The notes below the pieces were generated by a model. It was not told the origin of the DNA, made no database searches, and saw only the letters and a program-made list of their open reading frames with translations. 64,000 nucleotides of DNA from Anaerolineae bacterium. Its GTDB lineage: Bacteria > Chloroflexota > Anaerolineae > B4-G1 > DUEL01. The stretch lies in NCBI GenBank assembly GCA_016931695.1, contig JAFGEI010000023.1:69328-133327 (forward strand), in the 5' to 3' direction. Shown here in pieces: positions 29,118 through 37,813 of this stretch. Both the position numbers and the translations under genes were made by a program. Position 1 is the stretch's first letter. Each line of letters starts with the position of its first letter.

Positions 29118-29360
29118 CTACCTGACAGCCAGGTTGACCTCTTCCTCGCCAATCCAGAAATGATGCTTCAGGATCGACGACTTTGGGGCGATTTTGAGCC
29201 GTTCCAGGTGACAGGAATCTCCATCCAACATGGAAGGATGGACATAGCAAACATTGGGTTGTCGGCCAAATTTCTGCCGGTAATGCCGTGCAGCCCGCCC
29301 CACCTTTTGGGCCATATTGCGGCCCGGATCATTGTCGAACCAAAGCATGCCCACCTTCAT
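29118..29360 (-). CDS. Small conserved-looking hypothetical protein
   Basis: MKVGMLWFDNDPGRNMAQKVGRAARHYRQKFGRQPNVCYVHPSML; last gene of a compact minus-strand operon. Confidence 0.6.
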   Translation of the reverse strand: MKVGMLWFDNDPGRNMAQKVGRAARHYRQKFGRQPNVCYVHPSMLDGDSCHLERLKIAPKSSILKHHFWIGEEEVNLAVR

Positions 29361-29390
29361 CGCCGTCCTCCGCAACAAAAGCGCCGGCGC

Positions 29391-29705
29391 TCAGCCGAAC
29401 CTCGCGCGCGCGCTGCCCCGCATATGCCACGTGCCGGCTCGTGCGTCCTGGAACAAGTCAAAGGTTCCCTCCTGGCAGCGAACGCGGAAATAGTGCCCCG
29501 CCACCTGATTGCCCCAACGGCGGCGCGAGACGGTCCAGCAGCGCTCTACCGCCTGCACCCGGTATTCGCGACCACGCCAGACGAAAATGTGGGGAAAGTA
29601 CCCGTGCCGCCGCCGGCGCATCTGCACCGCATCGCCGCTCTTTTTTTGGCGCCGGCGGATCTCGCTGCCGGACCGCGGCCGTCTTGCCTCACTGGTAACT
29701 GCCAT
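29391..29705 (-). CDS. DUF6504-like small protein
   Basis: HIFVWRGREYRVQAVERCWTVSRRRWGNQVAGHYFRVRCQEGTFDLFQDARAGTW; start overlaps the upstream gene. Confidence 0.6.
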   Translation of the reverse strand: MAVTSEARRPRSGSEIRRRQKKSGDAVQMRRRRHGYFPHIFVWRGREYRVQAVERCWTVSRRRWGNQVAGHYFRVRCQEGTFDLFQDARAGTWHMRGSARARFG

Positions 29706-30114
29706 ATTGTCCCTCCTCGATTTCTCCCCCGACCACGCTGAACGCTCGCGGTGCCGATGGCACCGTCCAAGAAGCCGGAGCACCCACTTGATGAGCGTAG
29801 GGCACTCCTGGCACCATGGGCTGTTGAACTATGACGACCGGCGGATAGGTTCCTGGGGATGGGGGCAAAGATGCCTGCTCGTGCCGCCGCCGCGTCATCC
29901 AGACGATGAGCAAGCTGGTGGGAATGCTGGCCCCCACGCCACAGACCACCCCGGCGATCACCGCCATGGCCTCCTCGCCAAGCCGCTGCCCCACTACCGC
30001 AGCCAGTGTGACCGCAAAGGAAACGGCGACGACGCCGCCCAGGATGCGGAGCCGCGCTCCAATGCGCTGGTTGGACGAAGGTGTATAGTTTGGATACCCT
30101 TGCATGTCGCTCAT
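29689..30114 (-). CDS. Two-TM membrane protein with Pro-rich tail
   Basis: Two hydrophobic helices, WMTRRR, then a PPVVIVQQPMVPGVP tail; lies between the FtsK-like and DUF6504-like genes. Confidence 0.65.
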   Translation of the reverse strand: MSDMQGYPNYTPSSNQRIGARLRILGGVVAVSFAVTLAAVVGQRLGEEAMAVIAGVVCGVGASIPTSLLIVWMTRRRHEQASLPPSPGTYPPVVIVQQPMVPGVPYAHQVGAPASWTVPSAPRAFSVVGGEIEEGQYGSYQ

Positions 30115-30128
30115 CACAACTTGCTCGT

Positions 30129-31199
30129 CTATGCGAGCTCTGGAATTGCGGCAATGGAATAAGCCGACAAATCAGAGCTGGCGGTGGAAAGTTGTCCCTG
30201 GCGCAGCAGCTTGACGATTTCCGCCACCTCGCCGGGCTGGACAAAAGCGGCCTGGAAACGAAAGAGCTGGCCTTCCGCCACGGCGATGAAATCGCCGCGC
30301 CCCATCAGGCGCTCTGCCCCTGTCCCGCGCCATCCGCTTGCCACGCGGGCATCCTCGGCGCTGGTCACCTTGCCGACCAGGCGCACCGGAAAGTTTGCCT
30401 TCACCAGGCTCCCGATCACGGCAGCGGTCGGCTTTTGCGTCGCCGCCACGACGTGAATCCCTGCCTCCCGCCCGCGCTGCAGCAGCCGCGTCAGGCGCTG
30501 TTCTGCTTCCCTGCCTCCCACCATCATCAGGTCCGTGAGTTCGTCAATGACCACCACGACCGGCGGCGCGTTCAGCCCCTTCCGGTCGCGCTGCTCCATC
30601 AGCCGGACCAGGCTGCCCAGCGATTCCACGGCCTCTTCCACCCGGCTCACGACCGGGCGAGATAGCTGCGACAGTTCCGCCATGTCGGCAAAGGCCCGCC
30701 CCTTGGGATCGATCAACACCAGCAGCAGGTCCCCCCGCCTTGGATGGCGCAGTGCAAGGCTGAGGACCATGGTCCGCAGCAGCGCCGTCTTGCCCGATCC
30801 TGTCGTCCCAGCCACGAGGATGTGCGCGACGTCGGGCGAGGGAAGCCGGATCAGCAGGGGCGTCCCGTCGTCGGCCAGGCCGAGCACCGCCGTGACCGGG
30901 GGCACATCCCGCAGCCCTTCCAGCAGCGGGATCAAGTAGACGGGTTGTGGGTCCTGGCGCGGCACTTCGACCTGAACCGCCGCGCCCTGGCGGGCGACCC
31001 GCACGTTGGGTGCATCCAGCGCGGTAGCCAGTTCCTCGGAGAGGTTCCTGATCCTGGAAATGCGCGCGCCAAGGGCTGGCAGCACCTGGAAGCGGACCCA
31101 ACGCGGAGTGACCACGCCCCCCGTCACCCGCCCCGGCGCCTTGTGCTGTGCCAAAACAGCCTCGATGCGATCGGCCTGGAATTCGAGCACCTGCTTCAT
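30129..31199 (-). CDS. FtsK/SpoIIIE-type DNA translocase motor without its own TM domain
   Basis: Walker A LVAGTTGSGKTALLRTM, LIDPKGRAFADM, Walker B VVVVIDELTDLMM, HVVAATQKPTAAVIGSLVKANFPVRL. Confidence 0.9.
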   Translation of the reverse strand: MKQVLEFQADRIEAVLAQHKAPGRVTGGVVTPRWVRFQVLPALGARISRIRNLSEELATALDAPNVRVARQGAAVQVEVPRQDPQPVYLIPLLEGLRDVPPVTAVLGLADDGTPLLIRLPSPDVAHILVAGTTGSGKTALLRTMVLSLALRHPRRGDLLLVLIDPKGRAFADMAELSQLSRPVVSRVEEAVESLGSLVRLMEQRDRKGLNAPPVVVVIDELTDLMMVGGREAEQRLTRLLQRGREAGIHVVAATQKPTAAVIGSLVKANFPVRLVGKVTSAEDARVASGWRGTGAERLMGRGDFIAVAEGQLFRFQAAFVQPGEVAEIVKLLRQGQLSTASSDLSAYSIAAIPELA

Positions 31200-31232
31200 T
31201 TTTCTCCCCTCGGTAAGAATCATTGCCTGGTG

Positions 31233-31360
31233 GTAACTGCTCGGGCTGCTCGCTTGGAAGCTCTCCCGCCCAGGAAAAGGGAGAAATGTGGGCGCCGGCA
31301 CCCACGTCCTTGCCCTTTCCGGGCTTGAGGGCCTCCAGGCGCGACCCGACGAGTCGTTAC
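31233..31360. mobile_element. MITE-like element B, GTAACTGCTC family (degenerate TSD GCCTGGTG/GTCTGGCG)
   Basis: TIRs gtaactgctcgggctgctcgcttggaagc / ggcctccaggcgcgacccgacgagtcgttac. Confidence 0.65.
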
Positions 31361-31374
31361 GTCTGGCGCCGGTA

Positions 31375-31390
31375 TAGAACGTATGTTCTA
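31375..31390. promoter_or_regulatory. LexA/SOS-box-like operator TAGAAC-GTAT-GTTCTA
   Basis: Matches GAAC-N4-GTTC with 6-bp arms; directly downstream of the minus-strand -10 box. Confidence 0.65.
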
Positions 31391-31396
31391 GCCCTT

Positions 31397-31426
31397 ATCA
31401 TAGCACAGCATTGCCCTTCCTGTCAA
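31397..31426 (-). promoter_or_regulatory. Sigma70-type promoter TTGACA-N18-TATGAT for the FtsK-like operon
   Basis: On the minus strand: ttgaca (31426-31421), tatgat (31402-31397); operator covers about +1 to +16. Confidence 0.6.
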
Positions 31427-31467
31427 GCCACATATCCCCAAAAAATCGCCAATTTTATCCCAAAATC

Positions 31468-31609
31468 GCAACTGCTCGGCCATATGCTCGCGATGTGCTT
31501 TCCCGAAAGCTCCGGCGGTCCCGGTTTGTACCCGGTTGCTCGCTGCAGCGGATTTCGATCTGTCAGGCGAGCACCTTGTAGCTTTCGGGAACGTAGCCTG
31601 AGCAGTGAC
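31468..31609. mobile_element. MITE-like element C, degenerate GTAACTGCTC family member
   Basis: gcaactgctcggcc...ttcccgaaagct / agctttcgggaacgtagcctgagcagtgac; no recognisable TSD. Confidence 0.55.
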
Positions 31610-31666
31610 GTGTGTCGGTTGAAATTGCTCCGCTTGCGTGGGGATAGATCGGGGGTGTCGCGGCAA

Positions 31667-31695
31667 TTGGCTGAGCGGTTACATCATGCTATAAT
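31667..31695 (+). promoter_or_regulatory. Sigma70-type promoter TTGGCT-N17-TATAAT
   Basis: Upstream of the coiled-coil gene; spacer contains a TIR-like gagcggttac. Confidence 0.45.
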
Positions 31696-31742
31696 TGCTT
31701 CTTGGTGGCGCACGGTAAATTGGCAGTGGAGGGGGATTCCCA

Positions 31743-32951
31743 ATGACAATGGACATGACCCAGGCCAGCCAGATGCTCAAGTGGCTGGATGAAGAACGAC
31801 GGCGGGACAGGACGATCATTGCGACCCTGCAAGAGCGACTGGAAACCCAGTCCGAACAGCTCGAGCGGTTGGAACAGCGGTTTGCCGCGCTCCAAAAAAC
31901 CGTCACCGGCCTGGAGGCGCTGGTGGCACGGGCCAGCGAGTTCCCCCAAGTCATGGAAGAGTTCAAGGCCGACCTGACCCACTCCCTCGAACTGCGGGAC
32001 GAGCAGTACCGCAAGGGGCAGCGGGAGATGGAGCAGGGACACCAGTTGGACATTGGCGCGCTCAAGAACGAAATTACCCGCATGTCCGATGGACTACGCC
32101 CAGTTGCCCGATTGGACGAACGCATGACGATCATGCAGGCGGAGGAGCAGCGGCTGAACGAAATCCTGCAGCGACTCGACGCCACCGTATCCGACCTAAG
32201 CAAGCGGACCGAGGACCGCCTCCAATCCGTCACCTACCTGGAAGAGCAGCGGCGGGCCGACCACCAGCGCATCAACACCCTGGAGATCGAACTGCCAGAA
32301 GTGCGCAAGCGGATCGAGGCCTATAGCGCCAAGCTTCTCTTACTGGAAGATGCGACCCAAAAGCAGCGGGCGCGGTTGGAGGAGGGCCTCAAGCCGATCA
32401 AAGAGTTCGAACAGATCGTCCAAGATCTGCGCATATCCGACTTTCACCGCAACCAGGAAGTCAAGCAGTGGCTCGACCAGGCGGACAAGGTCCGCGTCGA
32501 GATGGAGCGACTGCGCGAAGAACGGCAGCGCTTTCTGTCCGATTACCGCGACGTCCAGGATGTGCTCAAGCGCCTGGAGACGTTCCAGACCCGCATAGAC
32601 GTGAGGCAAAACGAGGTCGCCGAGATGCAGCGGCTGGCAGAAGAGCGGGTCAAGCGGCAGTGGGAGGAATGGCAGAGCAAGCAGGAAAAGGAGCGCCACA
32701 ACTGGGAGGTCACAGTGGGGGAGCGGTGGCGCGAACAGGATCGGTTCAACAACCAGTACAAAAAACAGCTGGATTCGATCACCCCCGTGCTCAAGACCCA
32801 CAAGGAACAACTGGACGTGCTGTGGGACATCCTGCGCGCTGATGCAGCTCGCACGCTCAAGTCCGCCCAGGACAAGTACCAGCAACTTGTCAGCGACGTC
32901 GACCGGCAGCAGGCCATCCTCCGCGAGCAGCCCAAGGAAGGAAAGGCGTAA
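31743..32951 (+). CDS. Long coiled-coil protein of unknown function
   Basis: Heptad-rich helical sequence throughout; complete ORF directly upstream of selB. Confidence 0.8.
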   Translation: MTMDMTQASQMLKWLDEERRRDRTIIATLQERLETQSEQLERLEQRFAALQKTVTGLEALVARASEFPQVMEEFKADLTHSLELRDEQYRKGQREMEQGHQLDIGALKNEITRMSDGLRPVARLDERMTIMQAEEQRLNEILQRLDATVSDLSKRTEDRLQSVTYLEEQRRADHQRINTLEIELPEVRKRIEAYSAKLLLLEDATQKQRARLEEGLKPIKEFEQIVQDLRISDFHRNQEVKQWLDQADKVRVEMERLREERQRFLSDYRDVQDVLKRLETFQTRIDVRQNEVAEMQRLAEERVKRQWEEWQSKQEKERHNWEVTVGERWREQDRFNNQYKKQLDSITPVLKTHKEQLDVLWDILRADAARTLKSAQDKYQQLVSDVDRQQAILREQPKEGKA

Positions 32952-32952
32952 C

Positions 32953-34839
32953 GTGCGCGTCATTGGCACTGCCGGGCACGTAGACCACGGTAAGTCGACG
33001 CTGGTCGAGGCGCTGACCGGCATCAACCCCGACCGCCTGCGGGAAGAGCAGGAGCGGGAGATGACCATCGACCTGGGCTTTGCCTGGCTGACCCTGCCCA
33101 ACGGCGAAGCGGTCGGCATCGTCGACGTGCCCGGGCACCGCGACTTTATCGAGAACATGCTCGCCGGCGTGGGGGGGATCGACGCGGCGATTTTCGTCGT
33201 CGCCGCCGACGAGGGCGTGATGCCCCAGACCCGCGAGCACCTGGCGATCCTGGACCTGCTGCGGGTCCCCCGCGGCGTCGTCGCCCTGACCAAGGTCGAC
33301 CTGGTCGACGACCCCGAATGGCTGGAATTGGTCGAGGCGGACGTTTCCGAGACGTTGGAGAACACGGTCCTGCAGGACGCCCCGATCGTTCCCGTGTCGG
33401 CGCGCAGCGGGCAGGGTCTCGAGGCGCTGCAGCTGGCACTGCAACGGATGCTGCAGCAAGTCGCGCCGCGGCCCGACCACGGCAAGCCGCGCCTCTGGAT
33501 CGACCGCGTTTTCACCATCAGCGGCTTTGGCACCGTCGTGACCGGCACCTTGCTCGACGGCTGTTTCGAGGTGGGGCAAGAAGTCGTCGTGCTGCCGCAG
33601 GGGCTGCGCGCACGCATCCGCGGCCTGCAGACGCACAAGGCCAAGATTGAGCGCGCCGTGCCGGGCAGCCGCGTGTCGATCAACCTTTCCGGCATCTCCA
33701 AGAACGAGCTGGCGCGCGGAAACCTGGTCGCGCTGCCCGGCTGGCTGCAATCGACCATTCTCGCCGACGTGCAGTTGGATTATTTGTCGAGCGCGTCCCA
33801 TCCGCTCAAGCACAATGCGCGGCTGAAATTCTTTTGCGGCTCGGCGGAGGTGATCGCCCGGGCGCGGGTATTGGGCCAGGAATCGCTGATGCCAGGCACT
33901 TTGGGCTGGGTGCAGCTAGAGCTCAAGGCACCGCTGCCGCTGGTGCGCGGCGACCGCTTCATCGTCCGGCGTCCCTCTCCGCCCGCAACGTTGGGCGGCG
34001 GGACGGTGGTCGACCCCCATCCCGGCCGCAAGCACCGCCGCTTCCGGCCGGGGCTCATCACGCGCCTGGAGACGCTGGCGCGCGGCACCCCAGCCGAGAT
34101 CTTGTTGCAGTCGATGGAGCGGCAGGGCCCCCAGCCAGCCCGGCAACTGCTGGCGGGGTCCAGCCTGGGCGCCGAGGCGGCGGCGGCGCTGCAAGAGCTG
34201 CTGGCGGGCGGGGACGCCGTCGTTCTGAGCGCCGAGCAACAAGCGCGGGACAACCAGTTGGTCGCGGCACAAAGCTGGTGGGCGGCGACGACGACGCGCC
34301 TGGCGCAAGGGTTGGACAATTACCACCGCCAGTACCCCTTGCGGGCGGGGATGGAGCGCGAGCGGCTGCGCAGCGTCCTGCGGCTCGAACCCCGCGTCTT
34401 TAACGGCCTGATGGCGCGGGCCGTCGCCCAGGGCCGGATCGTCGACGAAGGGATCACGGTGCGGCTGCCCGGCCACGAGATTCGTTTCAGCCCGGCACAA
34501 GAGCAAGCGGTGCAAGAGCTGTTGGGCCGTTTCCGCCGTGCTCCGTACGCGCCGCCGTCGGTCAAGGAGAGCGCCGCCGCCGTCGGTGAGGATGTGCTGG
34601 GCGTCCTCCTCGCCCGCGGCGAGTTGACCCAGGTCTCGGCCGACGTGATCTTTCTCTCCACCACTTATGAGGAAATGGTCCGCCGGGTTCGCCGCCACAT
34701 CCAGCAGCAAGGCAGCATCACCCTGGGCCAGGCCCGCGACCTCTTCCGCACCAGCCGCAAGTACGCCCAGGGACTGTTAGAGCACCTGGACGAAACCGGC
34801 GTGACCCGGCGGGTGGGGGATGAGCGGGTGTTGGTTTAG
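32953..34839 (+). CDS. selB: Selenocysteine-specific translation elongation factor
   Basis: GTG start; IGTAGHVDHGKSTLVEALTG, ITIDLGF-type motif (MTIDLGFAWL), DVPGHRDFIENMLAG, C-terminal winged-helix region. Confidence 0.9.
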   Translation: MRVIGTAGHVDHGKSTLVEALTGINPDRLREEQEREMTIDLGFAWLTLPNGEAVGIVDVPGHRDFIENMLAGVGGIDAAIFVVAADEGVMPQTREHLAILDLLRVPRGVVALTKVDLVDDPEWLELVEADVSETLENTVLQDAPIVPVSARSGQGLEALQLALQRMLQQVAPRPDHGKPRLWIDRVFTISGFGTVVTGTLLDGCFEVGQEVVVLPQGLRARIRGLQTHKAKIERAVPGSRVSINLSGISKNELARGNLVALPGWLQSTILADVQLDYLSSASHPLKHNARLKFFCGSAEVIARARVLGQESLMPGTLGWVQLELKAPLPLVRGDRFIVRRPSPPATLGGGTVVDPHPGRKHRRFRPGLITRLETLARGTPAEILLQSMERQGPQPARQLLAGSSLGAEAAAALQELLAGGDAVVLSAEQQARDNQLVAAQSWWAATTTRLAQGLDNYHRQYPLRAGMERERLRSVLRLEPRVFNGLMARAVAQGRIVDEGITVRLPGHEIRFSPAQEQAVQELLGRFRRAPYAPPSVKESAAAVGEDVLGVLLARGELTQVSADVIFLSTTYEEMVRRVRRHIQQQGSITLGQARDLFRTSRKYAQGLLEHLDETGVTRRVGDERVLV

Positions 34840-36410
34840 CCTCGCCACTTCCATTCACCGGCGATCATTGTCCCCAGCACCGCCGTCTCGGCAATCGCCG
34901 CCGGGTCGCCGGTGAAAATGTCCCGCTCCAGCAGGACGAGGTCGCCCCGCTGCCCGGGCGCGAGCATCCCCAACCGCCGTTCCACCCCACCCGCATAGGC
35001 CGCGCCCCGCGTATAAGCCCGCACCGCCTCTTTGACCGCCAGGCACTGCTGCGGGCGCCAGCCCTGCGGCCCGCCGTAGCCATCGGGCCGGGCGCGGGTC
35101 ACGGCAGCGTGGATGCCGCGCAGTGGGGCCAGGTCCTCCACCGGGCAATCGGAGCCAAAGGCCAGCACGGTGCCCGCGTCCAGCAGGCTGCGCCAGGCAT
35201 AGGCCAGCGCCGAGCGCTCTCCCCAGTAGCGGTCGGCCATCAGCGCGTCCTGCGGCGCGTGGAGCGGCTGCATCGAGGCGACCACCCCCAGCGCCGCCAG
35301 CCGGCCCACATCGTCCTGGTGGAGGGCCTGCACGTGCTCGATGCGGTGGCGCAGCGCGGGGAGGCCGGCGGCCTGGACCGCTGCCAGCGCGTCCAGCACC
35401 ATGCGATTGGCCCGGTCGCCGATGGCGTGGACCGCCAGCGGCAGCCCGCCCGTGCTGGCCCGCTGCGCAATGTCGCCCAGCTCCTCCTCCTGGATGGTCA
35501 GGATGCCCAGGTTGTCCGGCTCTCCGACGTAAGGGGCAAGCATCGCCGCCGTGCGCGGGCCCAGCGCGCCGTCGGCGAACAGCTTGATGCCGCCGACCCG
35601 CAGCCAATCGTCGCCCAGGCCGGCGCGCAGGTTCAGCTCCAGGGCGGCATCCAGAACCTCGAGCGGCAGGTATTTGATCACCCGCAGCCCCAGCTCGCCG
35701 CGGGCATGCAGGCGCTGGTAGGCGTCAAAGGCAACGCCGCCGTCGACGTCGTGGATCGACGTCAGCCCCACGCGCCATGCCCGTTCGAAGCCGCTGCGGA
35801 GGGCCGCGGCGGCCGTCTCGGCGTCGGGTTGGGGGACGCAGTCCATGATCGACCCGATTGCCTCTTCCAGCACCAGCCCGCTCAGGCTGCCCCCCGCTGC
35901 CCGCTCAAAGCGCCCGCCCGGGGGATCAGGGGGGTCGGCCGGGATGCCGGCCCGCTCCAGCGCCAGGCTGTTGACCACCAGCGCGTGCCCGCTCTTGGCG
36001 AGCAACGCCACCGGGTGCTGCGGCGCGGCCGCATCCAGGTCTGCGGCGGTGGGAAAGCGCCCCTCCGGCCACAATTCCTGGTCCCAGCCCCGCCCCAGGA
36101 TCCATTCGCCGGGCGGCGTCTCGCGCACGCGCCGGGCGACCCGCGCCACCATCTCGGCCAGCGACGGCGCGGCGGTCAGGTCGATCTGCTGCAGCCCCAG
36201 GGCAAAGGAGACGAAATGGATGTGGCTGTCGGCCAGGCCCGGGACGACGCACCGCCCTTCCAGGTCCACCACCTCCGCGGCGGCAGGCGAATCCCGCAGC
36301 TCGTCGCCGCCGACGGCGCGCACCCAGCCGTCGCGGATGGCGACGGCAGTCGCCTGAGGCCGGTGGGGGTCCATTGTATAGATCGCGCCGTTGAACAGAA
36401 TCGTCTCCAT
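34836..36410 (-). CDS. Amidohydrolase, YtcJ-like
   Basis: METILFNGAIYTMDP, PGLADSHIHFVSFALGL, HAIGDRANRMVLDAL, FGSDCPVEDLAPLRGIHAAVTR. Confidence 0.9.
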   Translation of the reverse strand: METILFNGAIYTMDPHRPQATAVAIRDGWVRAVGGDELRDSPAAAEVVDLEGRCVVPGLADSHIHFVSFALGLQQIDLTAAPSLAEMVARVARRVRETPPGEWILGRGWDQELWPEGRFPTAADLDAAAPQHPVALLAKSGHALVVNSLALERAGIPADPPDPPGGRFERAAGGSLSGLVLEEAIGSIMDCVPQPDAETAAAALRSGFERAWRVGLTSIHDVDGGVAFDAYQRLHARGELGLRVIKYLPLEVLDAALELNLRAGLGDDWLRVGGIKLFADGALGPRTAAMLAPYVGEPDNLGILTIQEEELGDIAQRASTGGLPLAVHAIGDRANRMVLDALAAVQAAGLPALRHRIEHVQALHQDDVGRLAALGVVASMQPLHAPQDALMADRYWGERSALAYAWRSLLDAGTVLAFGSDCPVEDLAPLRGIHAAVTRARPDGYGGPQGWRPQQCLAVKEAVRAYTRGAAYAGGVERRLGMLAPGQRGDLVLLERDIFTGDPAAIAETAVLGTMIAGEWKWRG

Positions 36411-36430
36411 GCTTTGTCTCCTCACAATAA

Positions 36431-36482
36431 CAGTTTTAGGTTTTGGAACCTGAAACCTGGAACCTGGAGCCAAAAACCAGCA
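36431..36482. repeat. Short tandem/palindromic 'ggttccaggtttcaggttcc' repeat
   Basis: aggttttggaacctgaaacctggaacctggagccaaaaacc; supplies the MFS C-terminal tail FGSRFQVSGSKT. Confidence 0.55.
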
Positions 36483-37674
36483 TCATCCCGGCCGCCAGCA
36501 CGGCCATCGCTGCTCCAAAGTAAAAGGGCGCCGACGGCCCCCACCCCCTCCATCCGCCCAGGCCATCCCACAGCACACCGGCGATGAGCGAGGCGGGGAG
36601 ATCGATGATGCCCAGCACGGCGTTATACGTTCCATAGGCCGTTCCCCGCAGGTGCTCCGGCACAATGTCGGCGACCATCGCCTTGGTGGTCCCATAGGCC
36701 AGGCCATAGTAGACGCCGTAGAGCGCGTACAGCAGCCAGACGTGCCAGCCGCTCCGGGCCAGCGCCATCCCCAGGTAGGTCAGCGCGTAGACGAGCCAGC
36801 CGCCGACAATCACCCGGCGCCGCCCGACCCGGTCGGAAAAGGAACCGCCGGGCACAGAGAGCAGGGAATAGACCAGGTTGAACGTGACCAACATGCCCAA
36901 CACGCCGACGACGCTCAGGCCCCGCTCCTGGGCGCGCAGGACGAGAAAGGCGTCGGACGAGTTGCCCAGGTCGAACAGGCCGACGATGAGCATGAACAGG
37001 GCGAACCGTTTGCCCAGGCGACGAAACGAGATTCGCGGCCGCTCGCGGACCCCCTTGACCGGCACGTCCTGGGCAACGACGGCCAGCGAGATAACGGCCA
37101 GGAAGGCGGGGACGAGGCTGATCAGGACAATAGTCTGAAAAGTCGAGCGGTCCAACGCCGCCGCTCCTTGCTGGGCCAGCCAGACCGCGCCCAGGGCGAT
37201 GAGCAGCCCCAGCATGGCTCCGCCGGTGTCGGCCGCACGGTGAAAGCCAAAGGCGAGCCCCCGTTGCTCCTCTGCGATCGTGTCGGCGACCAGCGCGTCG
37301 CGGGGGGCGGTGCGAATCCCCTTGCCCACCCGGTCCGCCCAGCGCACGCTGGCGACGACGCCCCACGAGTTGGCCCAATAAAAGAAGGGCTTGACCAGGG
37401 CGGAAAGGCCATATCCGGCCACGGCGAGCCACTTGCGGGCCCGCAGCCGGTCCGAAAGCCAGCCGGAAAAGACCTTGATCAGGCTGGCGGTCGCCTCCGC
37501 CACCGCCTCGATGACGCCGATGACGTTGGCCCGGATTCCCAGCACGCTGGAGAGAAAGAGGGGCAAGATGGGAATGACCATTTCGCTGGAGACGTCCATG
37601 AGAAAACTGGTCAGGCTGACCGCCCAGATATTGCGCGGCAGGTTGCGCGGCCGTTTTGTCTCCGGTTGGGACAT
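36436..37674 (-). CDS. Major facilitator superfamily transporter
   Basis: 12-TM-like; WLSDRLRARKWLAVAGYGLSALVKPFFYW, DRVGKGIRTAPRDALVAD. Confidence 0.92.
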   Translation of the reverse strand: MSQPETKRPRNLPRNIWAVSLTSFLMDVSSEMVIPILPLFLSSVLGIRANVIGVIEAVAEATASLIKVFSGWLSDRLRARKWLAVAGYGLSALVKPFFYWANSWGVVASVRWADRVGKGIRTAPRDALVADTIAEEQRGLAFGFHRAADTGGAMLGLLIALGAVWLAQQGAAALDRSTFQTIVLISLVPAFLAVISLAVVAQDVPVKGVRERPRISFRRLGKRFALFMLIVGLFDLGNSSDAFLVLRAQERGLSVVGVLGMLVTFNLVYSLLSVPGGSFSDRVGRRRVIVGGWLVYALTYLGMALARSGWHVWLLYALYGVYYGLAYGTTKAMVADIVPEHLRGTAYGTYNAVLGIIDLPASLIAGVLWDGLGGWRGWGPSAPFYFGAAMAVLAAGMMLVFGSRFQVSGSKT

Positions 37675-37739
37675 GGGAACCTCCTATACGGTGATTTCTA
37701 CCGGGCTGCTTCTCGCAACTGCATCCCATTTTACTCCAC

Positions 37740-37768
37740 TTGACGGGGCTGAACAAACGTATTACACT
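37740..37768 (+). promoter_or_regulatory. Sigma70-type promoter TTGACG-N17-TACACT
   Basis: Upstream of the ECF sigma gene. Confidence 0.5.
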
Positions 37769-37813
37769 TCCAGGGTGGGAGAAGGACGGCCCGCTTTCTC
37801 GAGCAGGGAATCG

